NCBI GenBank assembly: GCA_014871385.1
Contig: CM026421.1
Location: 21,442,865-21,506,864 of the forward strand
Direction: 5' to 3'
Length of the DNA stretch: 64,000 bases
DNA from: Ceratodon purpureus
Lineage: Eukaryota > Streptophyta > Bryopsida > Pseudoditrichales > Ditrichaceae
A program made the translations under genes and the position numbers. The notes under the pieces are model-generated. The model did not search any database. It was not told the origin of the DNA and saw only the letters and a program-made list of their open reading frames with translations. Shown in pieces: positions 29,040 through 40,626 of this stretch (position 1 is its first letter; every line of letters starts with the position of its first letter).

Positions 29040-31584
29040 ATGTCCTCTTCAAATGTAAACAAACGTAAAGGGAAGGAAATTGTCGAAGAAGAGCAGCACT
29101 TTTCAGACAATCCGGAACAGAAGAAACCAAAAGATGAAAAATATTTTGAGGTTGTTGCACGTAAGTGATATTGAAGATACCTTTAGTTTTATGTTTATTT
29201 TCAATAAAAGTTGTTTTGAAACATGCATGTGTTCTTCTAAAAAAACTGAAATAATAATTTTTTTGATGAGTTCATTTTTCAGCTCGGAGAAATGCAGATA
29301 ATTTAAATTTGCTAGAACGTTTGGCATCAGAAGAGCCTTCTCCACCTCAAACTTCTGAGTTTTCATTGCTCTATTCTCTGGACGGAAAAGACGAATTGAA
29401 CATCACAAAAAGTGATTTGGATTGCTTAAAGCCGACAATTTATTTGAACGACAACATCATTAATTTTTATTTGATGTAAGATGCTCTTTCTTTTGTATCA
29501 TCATTTTTTTGTTTTGTTTTCTATTATGAACTTCACTTGCCACGTAAAAGTGTAAGAGACACAATTGTTGAGAAAACAGAATTTTTCCTTTACAATATCG
29601 TGGTTACAGAATGGATATATATTTAATGGAAATAAAAATTTATGTTTACGTTTATGGTTATGTTTATGTTTATGTTTATGTTTATGTTTATGTTTAAATT
29701 TATGTTTATGTTTATGTTTATGTTTATGTTTATGTTTATGTTTATGTTTATGTTTATGTTTATGTTTATGTTTATGTTTATGTTTATGTTTATGTTTATG
29801 TTTATGTTTATGTTTATGTTTATGTTTATGTTTATGTTTATGTTTATGTTTAATTATGTTCATGTATTGCAGGTTCTTGAAAAAAACATTAGTTTCGTAA
29901 ATGCCTCATAACAGGTTCTATATTTTGAACACCTTTTGGTTTACAAAGTTTAAATCAACATATGAAAGTACCAAAGGACAAGAGCATAGAAAGTACAAAG
30001 CTGCATTTGATTCAATTTCAAATTGGAATTCTGAGATTTCTATTTTTGAGCTGGACTATTTGATGGTCCCTATAAATGACAGGTATGTTAATAACTGATT
30101 AACTTTTAGTTGTTTTTAATATCTTCTTTTAAATCTTCTAAATAGTAAATACAAACCTCTTTATTTATTCTAAAGTTCAAAGTGATTCAGGTTACATTGG
30201 AGTCTCATTGTGATATGCCACCCTCGTCCTGTCACCGATGGTGATTCAGGTACACACAATATGTATCAAAAACAAACATATAATCTCATGTGTAGTAAGT
30301 ATGATATTTATATAAAGGCTTAACCATTGTTTTTTAATAAAATGAAATGATATGTATTAGAAATAATGTTGTACAAAGATGGTGGAGGTGGCCTAACTTC
30401 ATTCACTTTGAAAATGAAAGATTTTCTAAAGACTTTATTCCTACTACATTGTTTTTTACTATAATTAAGCTCAAAAAAAGTAGAATGTCATTTGCTTATA
30501 ACACTTTTGGTTTTTCATTGATGCAGAAACAACTAGGCCTTCTCCGTGCATATTGCATTTTGATTCAATGAAAGGTTATCACTGTAATCTTGAGAAATAC
30601 ATAAAGAAGTAAGTGCAGAGTACTTACAATACTTTCATCAAGTTCAATGTTTTATTTTATGATTTTTATTTGACTATATATGATTATAATAAGTTATTAA
30701 CATCAATTTATATACCATGACTAGGAGGTTGTTGTTCCTCTTATGGATGTGAACTTTTATCTTCTATTTTATTTAACATCGGCTTTAATAAATTGTGTAC
30801 CATGTGATGCAGTTTCTTAATATTTGCATGGAAACAAGAGCATATTGGAGAAACTCTTGAGAATGTGAGGAAAAAGTTTTCGACCATGAAATTTCTGGAA
30901 CTGGAGGTACAAATTTACATTTTATATTTATATTTATTTCAAACACTACATGAAAAATAATAAAAAGTAAATTTCACTAAATCTTGAGAGTGGAAAAGGT
31001 GTACAACTACATCAAAGATGAACTACAAAAAATGACTAATTACACCGAAAAAATCTAATTCATTAATGTGCTTGGTCATTTTTGGGTGTTCATCTTTGGT
31101 GTAGTTGTACACCTTTTCCACTAGTGATGTGTATGCAAATGTAGTATGAAGGTTCTCATAGAAATCAGACATTAAAGGGTTAGATACATGCATTCATACA
31201 TGTAATGTGCAGGTACCACAACAACAAAATGGATACGACTGTGGACCATTCCTATTACACTACGCTGAATTGTTCATAAAACAAGCTCCTCCAATTTTTA
31301 ATTGGCGAGAAAATGAATTGTTCCCTAAAAATGTAAGTGAAATTGCATCACATTTAAATATGATTTTTCCGTGATTATATATATTATATTCAAATAATGC
31401 TATTTGATGCAATTGTCAATTCATTTGAATAATCATGTTATAAATTATATTGAACGTACATGTTGGATGTAACTAACAGACAACGAAATTATGGTTTGAA
31501 GATTTGGAAATAAACTCAAAGAGAGATCACATCCTCAAGTTGCTGCACAATTTACATGCAGAATCAAAAACCGAAAGTATTTGA
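29040..31584 (+). CDS. Ulp/SENP-type SUMO protease (C48 cysteine peptidase)
   Basis: A deSUMOylating peptidase that cleaves SUMO from proteins. Eight exons join in consistent phase to 313 codons: 29040-29160, 29283-29475, 29915-30082, 30191-30249, 30527-30608, 30813-30906, 31213-31332, 31480-31584. Seen: a short basic and acidic N-terminus, then LKPTIYLNDNIINFYL, LDYLMVPIND, the catalytic His in LHWSLIVICHP, Asp in LHFDSMKGYH, and Gln and Cys in VPQQQNGYDCGPFLLHY. HWSLIVICHP and the compact layout resemble the ULP2/SENP6-7 class. All four active-site residues are present and no stop interrupts the model. The protein is small, essentially the peptidase domain. Exon 3 must use the second of two similar acceptors. 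AT-rich codons match the surrounding DNA. Confidence 0.88.
29640..29852 (+). repeat. TTTATG hexamer array in intron 2 of the SUMO protease gene
   Basis: About 33 nearly perfect copies of TTTATG with one interruption near 29695. It lies 20-60 bases before the two candidate 3' splice sites, so it forms a long T-rich stretch upstream of them. The KHKHKH-type frame on the minus strand is an artefact of the repeat. Confidence 0.97.
30979..31126. mobile_element. Small CACTA-like element in intron 6 of the SUMO protease gene
   Basis: The right end, reverse complemented, reads CACTAGTGGAA, seven variable bases, ACAACTACACC, then AAAGATGAAC. The left end mirrors it (GTGGAAAAGGTGTACAACTA then CATCAAAGATGAAC) with a decayed first few bases. 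The same 11+7+11 design forms the ends of the 16-kb CACTA element at 40627-56627. About 145 bp, no coding capacity. Confidence 0.75.
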
Positions 31585-33260
31585 GTATATGGAGAATTGT
31601 TTTTCCTATCTACACTATGAGTTTTCTATACTTCTATATGTGTTTGATAACTCATGTTGCACACTAATAATTGTACATATCAAAAATTCAAAATTCTTGT
31701 CATGTAACCTCTTCACAACTTTTGGTAGTTCCTTTCTTAAAAAAGTTTGCAATGTGTGGTATGTAATTGATTGCATATACAGTATTTAACAAAAATCTAA
31801 AAAGGCTCAATACTTCAAGCCACTAAGGTTCATGTGATGTATTGCATGATATTTCCAAATTCCCCAAATGCACATAATATATTTTAATTTTAATTGCTGA
31901 GTGACATTGATATGTAAAAATCAATATACATTGATAGTAAAAAATTAATATAAGTTAAGAATATAAGTGAAGCAATCCATCACAGGAAGTTTACGTGGCA
32001 GTTCAGCGAGCGATAGGGTTGCGGGGGTCCTCCCTGCTGCAGCGGTCTCCTTTTGGCATATCCCGTGGCTGCTGGAGCTGCTTTATTGGCGGTCTATGCT
32101 ACTTTTGACGAACGGAAATCTCTCAGATTGCTTCTTCATTGGTTTTTTGCTTTGTACAGATTTCTCCCTTCTGTTCAGTCGCTGTATGGACAGAATTTGG
32201 TTGAAGTCCTTTGCTGTTTGTGCGTGGAATTTCTTCCACTTGTTTATTCACCTGCCACAGTGATGGTGTCGCGGTCCCACAGCTACGCTCACACGCTTGA
32301 CGCCCTTCTCCCACCCATCCCGATGGGCTGACCAGCGATGCAATGTGAGCGATGGAATGTGAACGACCTGCTTCGTTTCCTTTGTTGCGTCCCAGATAGC
32401 CAAAAAGGACCAACTCCTGATTTGGGCAACAATCACCCAGGAAAAGCTAGGGAAACTGATGAGGCGGAGATTGGTGTGAAACTTACTGGTTGACGGTGGA
32501 TTGTCGTAACCTGAGACAGGTCGCTCGTTGTGCGGAAACCCAACCTCTGGCATGAGGTGAAGTAGCTTTGAGCTGGTTGGTGGGTTGTCTGCCTTTCAAG
32601 CGAGCAAGCTTGTGAAGAAGCTTTGGGTAGTCCACAAAGGCGCGTTTACTTGACAAGAGAGAGCGAGTTCGAGGTCAGTATTCGATTTCGAACGACTTCC
32701 AGCAATTGGGGTCTACTTGAAATTTGCCCAAGTAAGCAACGAATTACCTCTATGCGCCCCGGTTGTAATTTTCCTGTTAAGTTAGGAGTGCAAACAACGA
32801 CAGAATACTCGAACTTTGCTTGTGTTTGTTCGAGTTCGAAGTTTGAAGAAGCCGGGTGGGTTCTGAAGAGCAGGAGGTGATTCCGTTTAGATTAATCTCT
32901 TATGGGTTTAGTAAGCTTAGTTTCGACGCTGTTCGAATTCTGTATTTGCCATCGCGTTTACGTGTCATGTGAAGTTGTGCACTTTGTACATAGTGCTTTC
33001 TGAGTGGATTCTGAATACAGCGGCAGCCACAGCAGCCCCGTGAGCCATTATCAGTCAAAAAGAAGGGGAGGAAGAAGAAAGGGGTGGCAACTGTGAAGCA
33101 TCGTGTGGAGTCTTCGTTCTAGGGCTATGTTTCCGAATTTTAGTTCCATGGTTGTGATTTCCGATTTCATGCCCAATTCTATGCTTGTTGGGTTCTCTGG
33201 GTCTTTAACTGTATCGAATTTTTGGTCTTTTACTCAAGGTTTGAGTTCTGTTTTTGAGGA
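31585..33260. other. Intergenic, with a coding-like patch at 32050-32330
   Basis: No supported gene model. The frame at 32053-32331 reads AVYATFDERKSLRLLLHWFF and further hydrophobic text that looks protein-like but is unrecognised and lacks an upstream partner. It may be a relic exon. The rest is the GC-moderate leader of the small ORF at 33261. Confidence 0.4.
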
Positions 33261-33729
33261 ATGTTAGTTTACGTGATGGATTTCAGGATTGCTCTTTACG
33301 GGTGGTCTATTTCGAGTATTGAGGTAAGGATTTTTTCCTTCTGTAGTATTGGATTTTGATGATGTTTTTTAGCTTTGTGTAGGTTGAGACCGCCACTGTG
33401 CTAAATGGGATTCTCTGTGTTGATTGTCGTTTTGGTTTTGTAGTTTCTGAGAATGTTTGTTTATTTTGTAAGTGTGAATGGGAAATGTGTCGCAATTTGG
33501 GTGTTTAAGGGTGATTTCGAATAGATTCTTATGGAGCTTCTGGGTGTAAGATTCTTTTTGTCAGTTTTTTAATTGGAGTTAATCACAACCATGGCACTGA
33601 TATGTTTCTATTTGTCAGGTACGGGACTACATCCATTTCCCGTTGTATGAGCCCCACCTGAGGTATTTTGCTGCTAAATTCAATGCAGTTGCGCCATCAC
33701 AGAGCCTAACTGGTTCAATCGTATCCTAG
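33261..33729 (+). CDS. Small two-exon ORF, unknown
   Basis: Exon 33261-33323 (ATG to GAG, donor GTAAGG) joins exon 33619-33729 (acceptor TTTGTCAG) in phase 0 to a 57-residue frame ending in TAG. The second exon reads VRDYIHFPLYEPHLRYFAAK, which has the look of a conserved protein, but I do not recognise it. It could be a complete small protein, the start of a truncated gene, or a leader exon of the helicase gene downstream. Confidence 0.4.
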
Positions 33730-34783
33730 GCAAGGTCGTTGCCTTCCTTATTTCTTCATTTGTGTATCTTGGAATAATGGTTAGAACCAGGCAGTCACCT
33801 GCCTCTTGCACAACAGTTTTAAGTCCTCAGCATTGCCCTGATTTGTATCGAGACGCTTTGGCAGGCAAATGGCAAAGTGTTTTTTGCTAGCATGATTATA
33901 ACATGCCATGTTGCAGGGCGGGGTGCTTACAAGGAGTAAGTGAGTGATATGTACAAGCAGCATGACATATCATGGTTTACAGGAGTGGAGGTTTTTCAGG
34001 CGATTTTCTTTCATTTACTTTTCAAATGAGCGTAAAGAAACGAGAATATAATGAGGTTTCGATGTAATGTTGACTAGGGTTAGTGCACTGGCAGCGTTGG
34101 TGGATTAGCCAGGGTTGTGATAGAGGTGATGTAATGGATTAGGTGATTGGATTTGGACTGGCAATTTATGGTGCTCTGTTGCGCTGGAGTTTGGGAAAGG
34201 CTGTCTGCGATTAACACTTTCTGTGTGGAGGAGAGGCGTGAGCTGCAGAAGGTTTTGATTCGGGGATTGATTGTGCCGCATTGGCTTGCTCGTCTGTTTC
34301 CTGAGCTGGATTCTCATGTTTAGTTATTGTGTAGGGTTAGCCTGATTGCGGTGGATTTTATTGTTGCTTGATTATTCGTGATTGAGCTAGTGAATTTGAT
34401 GCTGTGATTAGTGTTTGGCTGCGAATTGTCGTTCTGGAATTGGAAAGCAACCGTGTGCAATGGCTAATTTGTCTTTAGATGTGCTCGATGCCAAGGCGTG
34501 AGGTCTAAATTAGTGTAATTCATGATAATGAGTTCGGAAGCTTCAGTGATTTTCGCTTTCACTGGCTCCGGAAATCATCTTGATGTAAAGATAGTTAGCA
34601 GTGTTGTCATTTTGATTGTAATGTAGAATATAACATATTAGGTGTGAGTGTTGGATTATTGTCGGAAGGGTGGAGGATTCTCGATCATGCTTGGAAAGTT
34701 GGCCGTGATTGCTGTTAAAAATTTCTATATCGAAAGTTTCGCCATGGCTAGTTTGAAGTAGCAGTGTAATCGTTCCGATACCA

Positions 34784-34799
34784 GGGTTTAGGGTTTAGG
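34784..34799 (+). promoter_or_regulatory. Telo-box upstream of the helicase-like gene
   Basis: GGGTTTAGGGTTTAGG, a double plant telo-box, lies 18-33 bases before the ATG at 34818. Telo-boxes are common in leaders and promoters of plant growth- and translation-related genes. Confidence 0.6.
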
Positions 34800-34817
34800 A
34801 ACTGAGGACACACTGTG

Positions 34818-36365
34818 ATGCTTCGAGTTTCTTGGATGATGTATATAACCGGCCATTCACTTGTTGAAGATATACGATGGTTGATATTCTTGCACGCGGC
34901 TTGGTTGCAGAAGCCACGTTTGAGCACCACCGTTCGACAGTTTATCAGTCCAGGGAGTGCTCTTGACATTGATAAGTTATATATTGAAAGAAAACGCGTT
35001 CTCGAACAAAGGCGTCAGTCAAGGTGAGTGTATCTGTTTGGACTTTTCTTGTGACTTTCTCCCAGTAGGGGATGATGATGTTTGATTTTTTATGTCATCG
35101 TCATAATTAGTCGTTCTCTACGCTGAATTTAATTCAACATGACTATGAATTTTTGTTAAGATAATACATAACTTGATTGCGGTGGTTTGAATGATAGAAT
35201 TGGTGTTGCTGCTGTTGGCTCTTCCGAATTGGCTCGAAGGCTGGTGCCCTCTTGGGACGATGGTATGAACCCGTATTTTCACTGTTTTATAATACATATT
35301 TACTGGAAAGATCTGGTTAAGTTATCCATATTTATGATGTCATTTTTGTTGTAGAGCGGATTTTGGTACTTGCCTGAGCAGTTCTGTCATGGGTAAAGCT
35401 CGACCAAAGATGTAGGTAACCTGCTGATGACATTGCTTTCTTGTTTATTGTAGCTCCAGCGCAGATTCGCCACGCTTATGAGCAGTACTTGGTAGCTGTT
35501 TCGGAGTTATTAGATGGGGAAGTCTCTTCTGATGAATTGCAGCAATCCGCAAGTCTAATATATGACGTGATATACGATCTAGATATTGCAAATGCAGGGC
35601 CCGAACTTAATCAGAAAAGGTATAAAAATTTGTTTGAGACGTTCAGACCTCTTGACAATTTACTAGCCAGGTAACTAGTTTTTGGTCACTTTGATGTGGA
35701 ATAAACTTCTGCCTCTCGACTGATGTAAATGATTGGCTGCAGAGAAAAGCTAGCAAACATCTTTGGTCGAACGTTTCTAAATGATCGATTAGCAAAAGCC
35801 GCGAATTTGGCTCAGCAGATTCACGCCTGGCGGCTGGGTTTGAAAAAAGAGGAGAAGTCAGGCAGCAAGGAACTGGGTAGTATTTCGGATGAATTTGGTT
35901 CAAATTTGAGCTTTCGAGTGCCGTCTGCCAGGCCGGATGACTTTGAGTATGACAGTGATGATGACGAAGATGATTGGGAGGATCTTGTTACTTCTCCCAG
36001 CTTGACAGACAATTCAATAGGTGTTTCAAATGTAACGCTTGAAATTCTCAACTGTTATACTTCTGCTTGCAGTGCTGCAGCCAGGGTTTGATCTTACGGT
36101 TGCTGAGTACATTCGGCGGACGATTGATCCTCTATCTCCGCTGAAGGTATGTATCAGTTATACGACCAGGATGTGCAATGATTCTAAAAAAATCCTTAGG
36201 TGAATGTTATTGTTAAAGCCTACGAAGTGTTCGAACCTTGCAGAGGTGACAAATGCTGCACCGCCTGCGATGCCTTTCAGGGTTCCCGCCACGGAGGGCT
36301 GAGCACCCAGTGTGTTTCGCTACACCACCAAAGAATCCAGAGCAGTTCGGCCACGAAGCAATTTT
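34818..36365 (+). pseudogene. 5' fragment of an ASCC3/DExH14-type RNA helicase gene
   Basis: Five exons are readable: 34818-35023, 35198-35262, 35454-35670, 35742-36019 and 36073-36146. They encode ALDIDKLYIERKRVLEQRRQ, ELARRLVPSWDD, AQIRHAYEQYLVAVSELLDG, REKLANIFGRTFLND, an acidic stretch (DSDDDEDDWEDL) and LLQPGFDLTVAEYIRRTIDP. This matches the N-terminal region of plant DExH14 (Ski2-like Brr2/ASCC3 family), where the frame begins with a similar DIDxxYxxRK segment. After 36146 protein-like text appears in two different frames (NAAPPAMPFRVPATE, then PKNPEQFGHEAILEYL), implying a frameshift near 36295. No helicase motif follows before repeats begin at 36660. The family is about 2,100 residues, so most of the gene is absent. 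It is either a pseudogene or a new short gene. Confidence 0.7.
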
Positions 36366-36659
36366 GGAGTACCTTCAGGTTTGATTGTGACACCTCAAGT
36401 TCGCGTATTATTTCTGTAGTTTTAAATTCTATCTGCACCGTCTTCTGCATGGTTATCATAACAAACCTGCTAATCACCAGTGTTGTCACTAATAATTGTG
36501 TGAATTATGCACGTGTTTTGACAGTCACTGGACAGTGTAGACCACGCACTCATAGTACTCTGCTCCCAGTGGCTTCTGAAGAACCATCCTCAAGCTTTTC
36601 TCACTCTCTGGGATGCGATGCAGGCTGCTGATGTCGTTGGCAACCATGGTGTTCAATAT

Positions 36660-37069
36660 GCTTGAGCGATCTCAATCTGCCGACGTGACGGAATATTTTT
36701 ACATTTTAGAAATCTACGGGTATTTAGATGTACGAAGCCCGTAATCTATGGATTAGAAGTTCGTTAGATGTAGATTATAGCTGTGAAATATAGGAATAAA
36801 ACGTTTGAAATCCATTGCTCAAGTGTTTAGAATGTATGGATTGAATGCCTGCATATCTACGGATTCAATGGTCGAATATCTACGATTTGTAGGTCTATAA
36901 TCTATGCTTTGACAACCAATATGTACAAGTATCGTATTCAGAATTTACGGGTCCAAAATACTAAAATCTAGGAATATGAGACATTGGAGTGCTAAGATCA
37001 TAGATACTGTAATCCATAGAAATGTAGATTCTTACTGGGGATCTAATATCTATGAATGTCAATAGGTTA
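36660..37069. repeat. Degenerate short-word repeat tract
   Basis: Numerous variants of AATCTACGG, AATCTATGG and TAGATGTA occur in loose succession. No coding frame. It marks the point where the helicase fragment ends. Confidence 0.45.
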
Positions 37070-37298
37070 AAACACTATTGGAACTATATCTACAAAATGG
37101 GAAGATGTTCAAACACTATTGCCACAATAGTGTTTCAACATAGTAGTGTTTCAACATGGTTGAAACACTACCTTTGAAACACTATCTCAAACACTATCTA
37201 CATAGTGTTTCAACCGGTTCAACAAAATTCTTGAGAGCGGTTGAAACACTATGTAGATAGTGATTGGGATAGTGTTTCAACACTGTTTTGCACTAGTG
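37070..37298. mobile_element. MITE R4 copy 2
   Basis: Repeated GTTGAAACACTAT words in both orientations, ending at the right with ATAGTGTTTCAACACTGTTT and TGCACTAGTG, the mirror image of the left end of copy 1 at 26562. The left terminus is unclear. It abuts repeat R2 copy 2. Confidence 0.65.
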
Positions 37299-37304
37299 TT
37301 AATT

Positions 37305-37545
37305 TTGATGTTATTGAATTTTCAACCATAACTTTCTTCTCAAATATGTTTTAAGTGGTGATATTCTTTTAAAATTTTCAAATTATGACTTTATTTTCTT
37401 TATCTACAAATTGTACAATAATACTTCTTTACCATTCACTTTTAAGATGTAGAATTTGACAGGAAAGTCTTGGTTAGATCTATTTCGCCTTTCAATCAAT
37501 ATTATTTGAATTGTTAAATATTCATGCATTTCACTTCATGAAGAA
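37305..37545 (-). repeat. Dispersed repeat R2, copy 2
   Basis: Reverse-orientation relative of 8260-8570: TTTTGATGTTATTGAATTTT, GACAGGAAAGTCTTGGTTAG and AATATTCATGCATTTCACTT correspond to its complement. The open frame of copy 1 is interrupted here. Confidence 0.7.
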
Positions 37546-37643
37546 TGAGACGCATGTTGCTAGAAGGCTTCTCTTGGGACCACTTTAGAAGTGCCGGATC
37601 CAGTTGAGGCACTCGTCGGTGAGCTAGGAATCTCGAGAGTCGA

Positions 37644-38051
37644 TCATATGGGAAGGGACAATAGTCTTGCTGTTGGATTGAATTTAATGCAGTCTTCTAG
37701 AATGTCGACAAGTTGTTCAGTTTGAAATACCATCTTCGGCATAGCTGATATCATGTCTGACCGTAGACACTTTAAAATTGTCACTGTGACGAGATGGTCT
37801 TTGAGCACACCCGGGAAAGAGCGATAATGAACGAATGCATGGTCGAGTATTTGGAATTCCAGAAGATCATGTTGCAGAAAATAGACAATATTTGAGACAT
37901 CTGTATCTTGAGCTCGATATGGCTCCATTAATCCTAGTGACTGGAGTTTGTCATGGTTGACGGGGGCACGGTGGCATTGTGGGCTTTGGTTGGCAGGCAG
38001 TGGATTTTCTGATACAATCTCTAGGCAGATCTTCGTGGTGAGGATCTGCAA
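37644..38051 (-). CDS. Hypothetical ORF, unrecognised
   Basis: A 135-codon minus-strand frame with ordinary composition (for example IVYFLQHDLLEFQILDHAFV and MPKMVFQTEQLVDILEDCIK). No domain is recognised, no splice partners were found, and it lies among repeats. It may be a relic of a host gene. Confidence 0.3.
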   Translation of the reverse strand: MQILTTKICLEIVSENPLPANQSPQCHRAPVNHDKLQSLGLMEPYRAQDTDVSNIVYFLQHDLLEFQILDHAFVHYRSFPGVLKDHLVTVTILKCLRSDMISAMPKMVFQTEQLVDILEDCIKFNPTARLLSLPI

Positions 38052-38059
38052 TCACATAC

Positions 38060-40080
38060 TCACACCAAATACATTCAAGTTACAGACCAAACACATATCC
38101 GCGCATGCCACAAATGACGTTGTACATCTAAAGAGAGATGAAATCAGAAACTCGTGCAATTAGTGGTGTAAAAAATACGATGACTGTATACTCACTGATT
38201 AGCACTTAAATCTAGTTATTTCAACATCAAATAACGGCGCCTTAACTCTCGGCTTTTCTCACAGCCCCTCTCTAAATTACAAGCATTATCACTCTCCGAT
38301 ACTTTTGCACATGCAATATGGAACTACAAAGCTAGTTTTCCATTCATTAGCCTGAACATGCAGCATTCATTTGCTCTTACTTCTCTAACTGAGATATATA
38401 TGAGAACAAAACAAATGAGAAGTAAGAGCCTACCAGTACTGTAGAGAAGTAAGAGCAACTGTACAGTTCTACTTCTGAACCTACCAGTACCGTACAACTA
38501 CCCATTGAAAGTTGAAGAGACAGGTTCATAAGCATTTGCTGACGAGAGCCCACCACAACTCCAAATTAGTGCACCAACAGACACAGACGTGGACGGGCGG
38601 AGCTTACAAAGTCGAGCCTGCAGCTGGCAGCATTGTGACCACCGCTGCGCCAGAGTCAGGATCAGATCGAGCTCACATCAGCTTCAACCGAGGGACCCAT
38701 TCCACACCAGGGAAACGTCTTGACGAAGTGATAATGTACTGGTTGCAGTCAGACTCAGGCTCACCAACTCGCACTGGTACGTGGCCTGCAGGAATTGTCG
38801 ACGACGTCAATTCAGAGATATTAGCAAGTTGCAAGTTGCAATTAGGTGCCGTGTGTGAAGGGAGCTGGTCGTGCTGGGTTGGGCGGTGCAATGAGGTAGC
38901 ATGAGTTCAGAGCAGCGATGGCGATGGGCAGGAGCCGCAGCGCCTTACAACGTGCGTGGGCTGCGGCTCATTCCTATCCCCTTCTCCCCTCTCCCAGCAT
39001 CATATCGCATGCATGGATTCTTCAAGCATGGATCCTGGTGCTGCGCGCGGTTGCTTCATTCATCCGTTCTAATAATGATGGCAAATTCTCATCTGATTGC
39101 TTTTTTCATCCACTTCGATTGGGGAGCTTCTTTTTGGTACAGATTACAAGAACTTTGTGAGCAGGGAAATGTGGTTTCGATTTTGGCTGTTTCTGCCTTC
39201 GAGCTTCAATTTGTAATGCCTTATTTTCCACAGTGGAATTGATTCTGTGAAGCTAATTTTTATTTAAAATTTTGAAAGTAATATATATGTTCCATTGTTC
39301 CATCATTTATGTTGGAAATCTGATGCAGTATTTTTTAGCTTGGTTTGAATGATCCAGGAAATTCTGTTTACACAATTTGAAATATCAAATTGTTTTATTT
39401 ATTATATAAGTAGTAATTTTTGGTAAGACTTTAGTAAAATGGTTATAAATTTATATTTGGATCATTTGGATAGGTTTAAACAGACAAGTAGAGTATATTC
39501 ACATCAGATTTCAAATGGATGTGAGTCCAAAACATTGGTGATACATGTTGTTTGTATACAGGATAATAAAATTTTAGCACGTGTCTTGTAATTCCTTATA
39601 TCTAAATTTAATCCCTAAAGTTGAAAGACGTCAAAACTACTAAAACCCTCAAAACTAGACTCTTTCAATACAAGGAGTAAGTTTTCAAGTTTTGATATAT
39701 TTTGGGGATGTAACTATAGGATCTAGTACTTTACTTGTATATATACATAAATCCCAATTCTTAGATACAAAATCCTTACCATTTTTGAGATCATAATATT
39801 TTTGCCTTGTTGCAAAATGAGTTTGAAGTGTTTTGTGAAAAAAAAAAATCCAATTTCAAAAGCAAATTTGATGAAATATATGATCATTTATGTTGAATTT
39901 ATCACTCTCAAATGATTAGTTATTAAAAAATCCAACTTAATAGTTATGAGAAAGTCAGTATCATCGATGAATTTTCTTTAACTTGCTTCAAAAATAAAAT
40001 AAAATAAAATCAGTACGGTATCATCTATCAAGATCTAAAATTCTCAAACATTGTAATTAATAACTACTAGAATGTCTTGA
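38060..40080. other. Intergenic, no gene supported
   Basis: Short frames at 38512-38904 and 38901-39242 carry no domain I recognise and no clear splice signals. The remainder is AT-rich. Confidence 0.4.
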
Positions 40081-40084
40081 AGAC

Positions 40085-40626
40085 AGTCACATTCTTTGAA
40101 AATAATTGAAAGGCCGTCACAATTGTCACATTCTTTGACCATAAAGAAAATGACCTCATTTATAATGGATAATAAGTAGAATGACCCCAAGCTTGTTACA
40201 CTATTAACAGTAAATCCTCTAATGTATATTCTCCATAGTTGTCACATTATCAAATAATCAATTCTATCCACATTTTTTTTTAAAAACAATAAAAGAAAAT
40301 TCATTACAAGAAATGTATCACATACCCTCCTCGGACAAGGCAGGACAAAATAAGTCACCAATTCTATCCACCTTTTCAAGAACTGGCCGTAGATTCCAAG
40401 CTCAAGTGTCACAATCTTTGTCCTGAAATCCTGCTAATGTACATTCAGAGCAACTGTCACTGTTATCAAATAATCATTTGTATTCACCTTTTAAAGGGCT
40501 TGGTAGAGATTCCTATATTAACTGTCTCAGTCTTTGTCTATAGATCCCCTGTCACATTATCAAATAATCAATTCTATCTAGTCCTTTTTAAAAGCTTGTT
40601 GAATATTCCAATCTTAACTGTCATAG
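40085..40626 (+). repeat. Tandem repeat array, left part, split by the CACTA element
   Basis: Loose units of about 60-110 bp contain TGTCACATTATCAAATAATC, AATTCTATCCAC, and TTAACTGTC followed by TCTTTGTCTGTAGATCC-type words. The array stops at TCATAG just before the transposon and resumes at 56628 with the same unit. Confidence 0.75.

Noticed and set aside
29501..29911. KHKH- and LCLC-type frames on both strands
   Set aside because: Produced by the TTTATG hexamer array in every frame; the region is an intron of the SUMO protease gene.
34786..34799. Possible interstitial telomere
   Set aside because: Only two TTTAGGG units; better explained as a telo-box before a start codon.
28730..36220. 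Shared 22-base word with TGAATGTTATTGTTAAAG at 28733 and 36200
   Set aside because: Similarity does not extend beyond the word; likely chance or very old.
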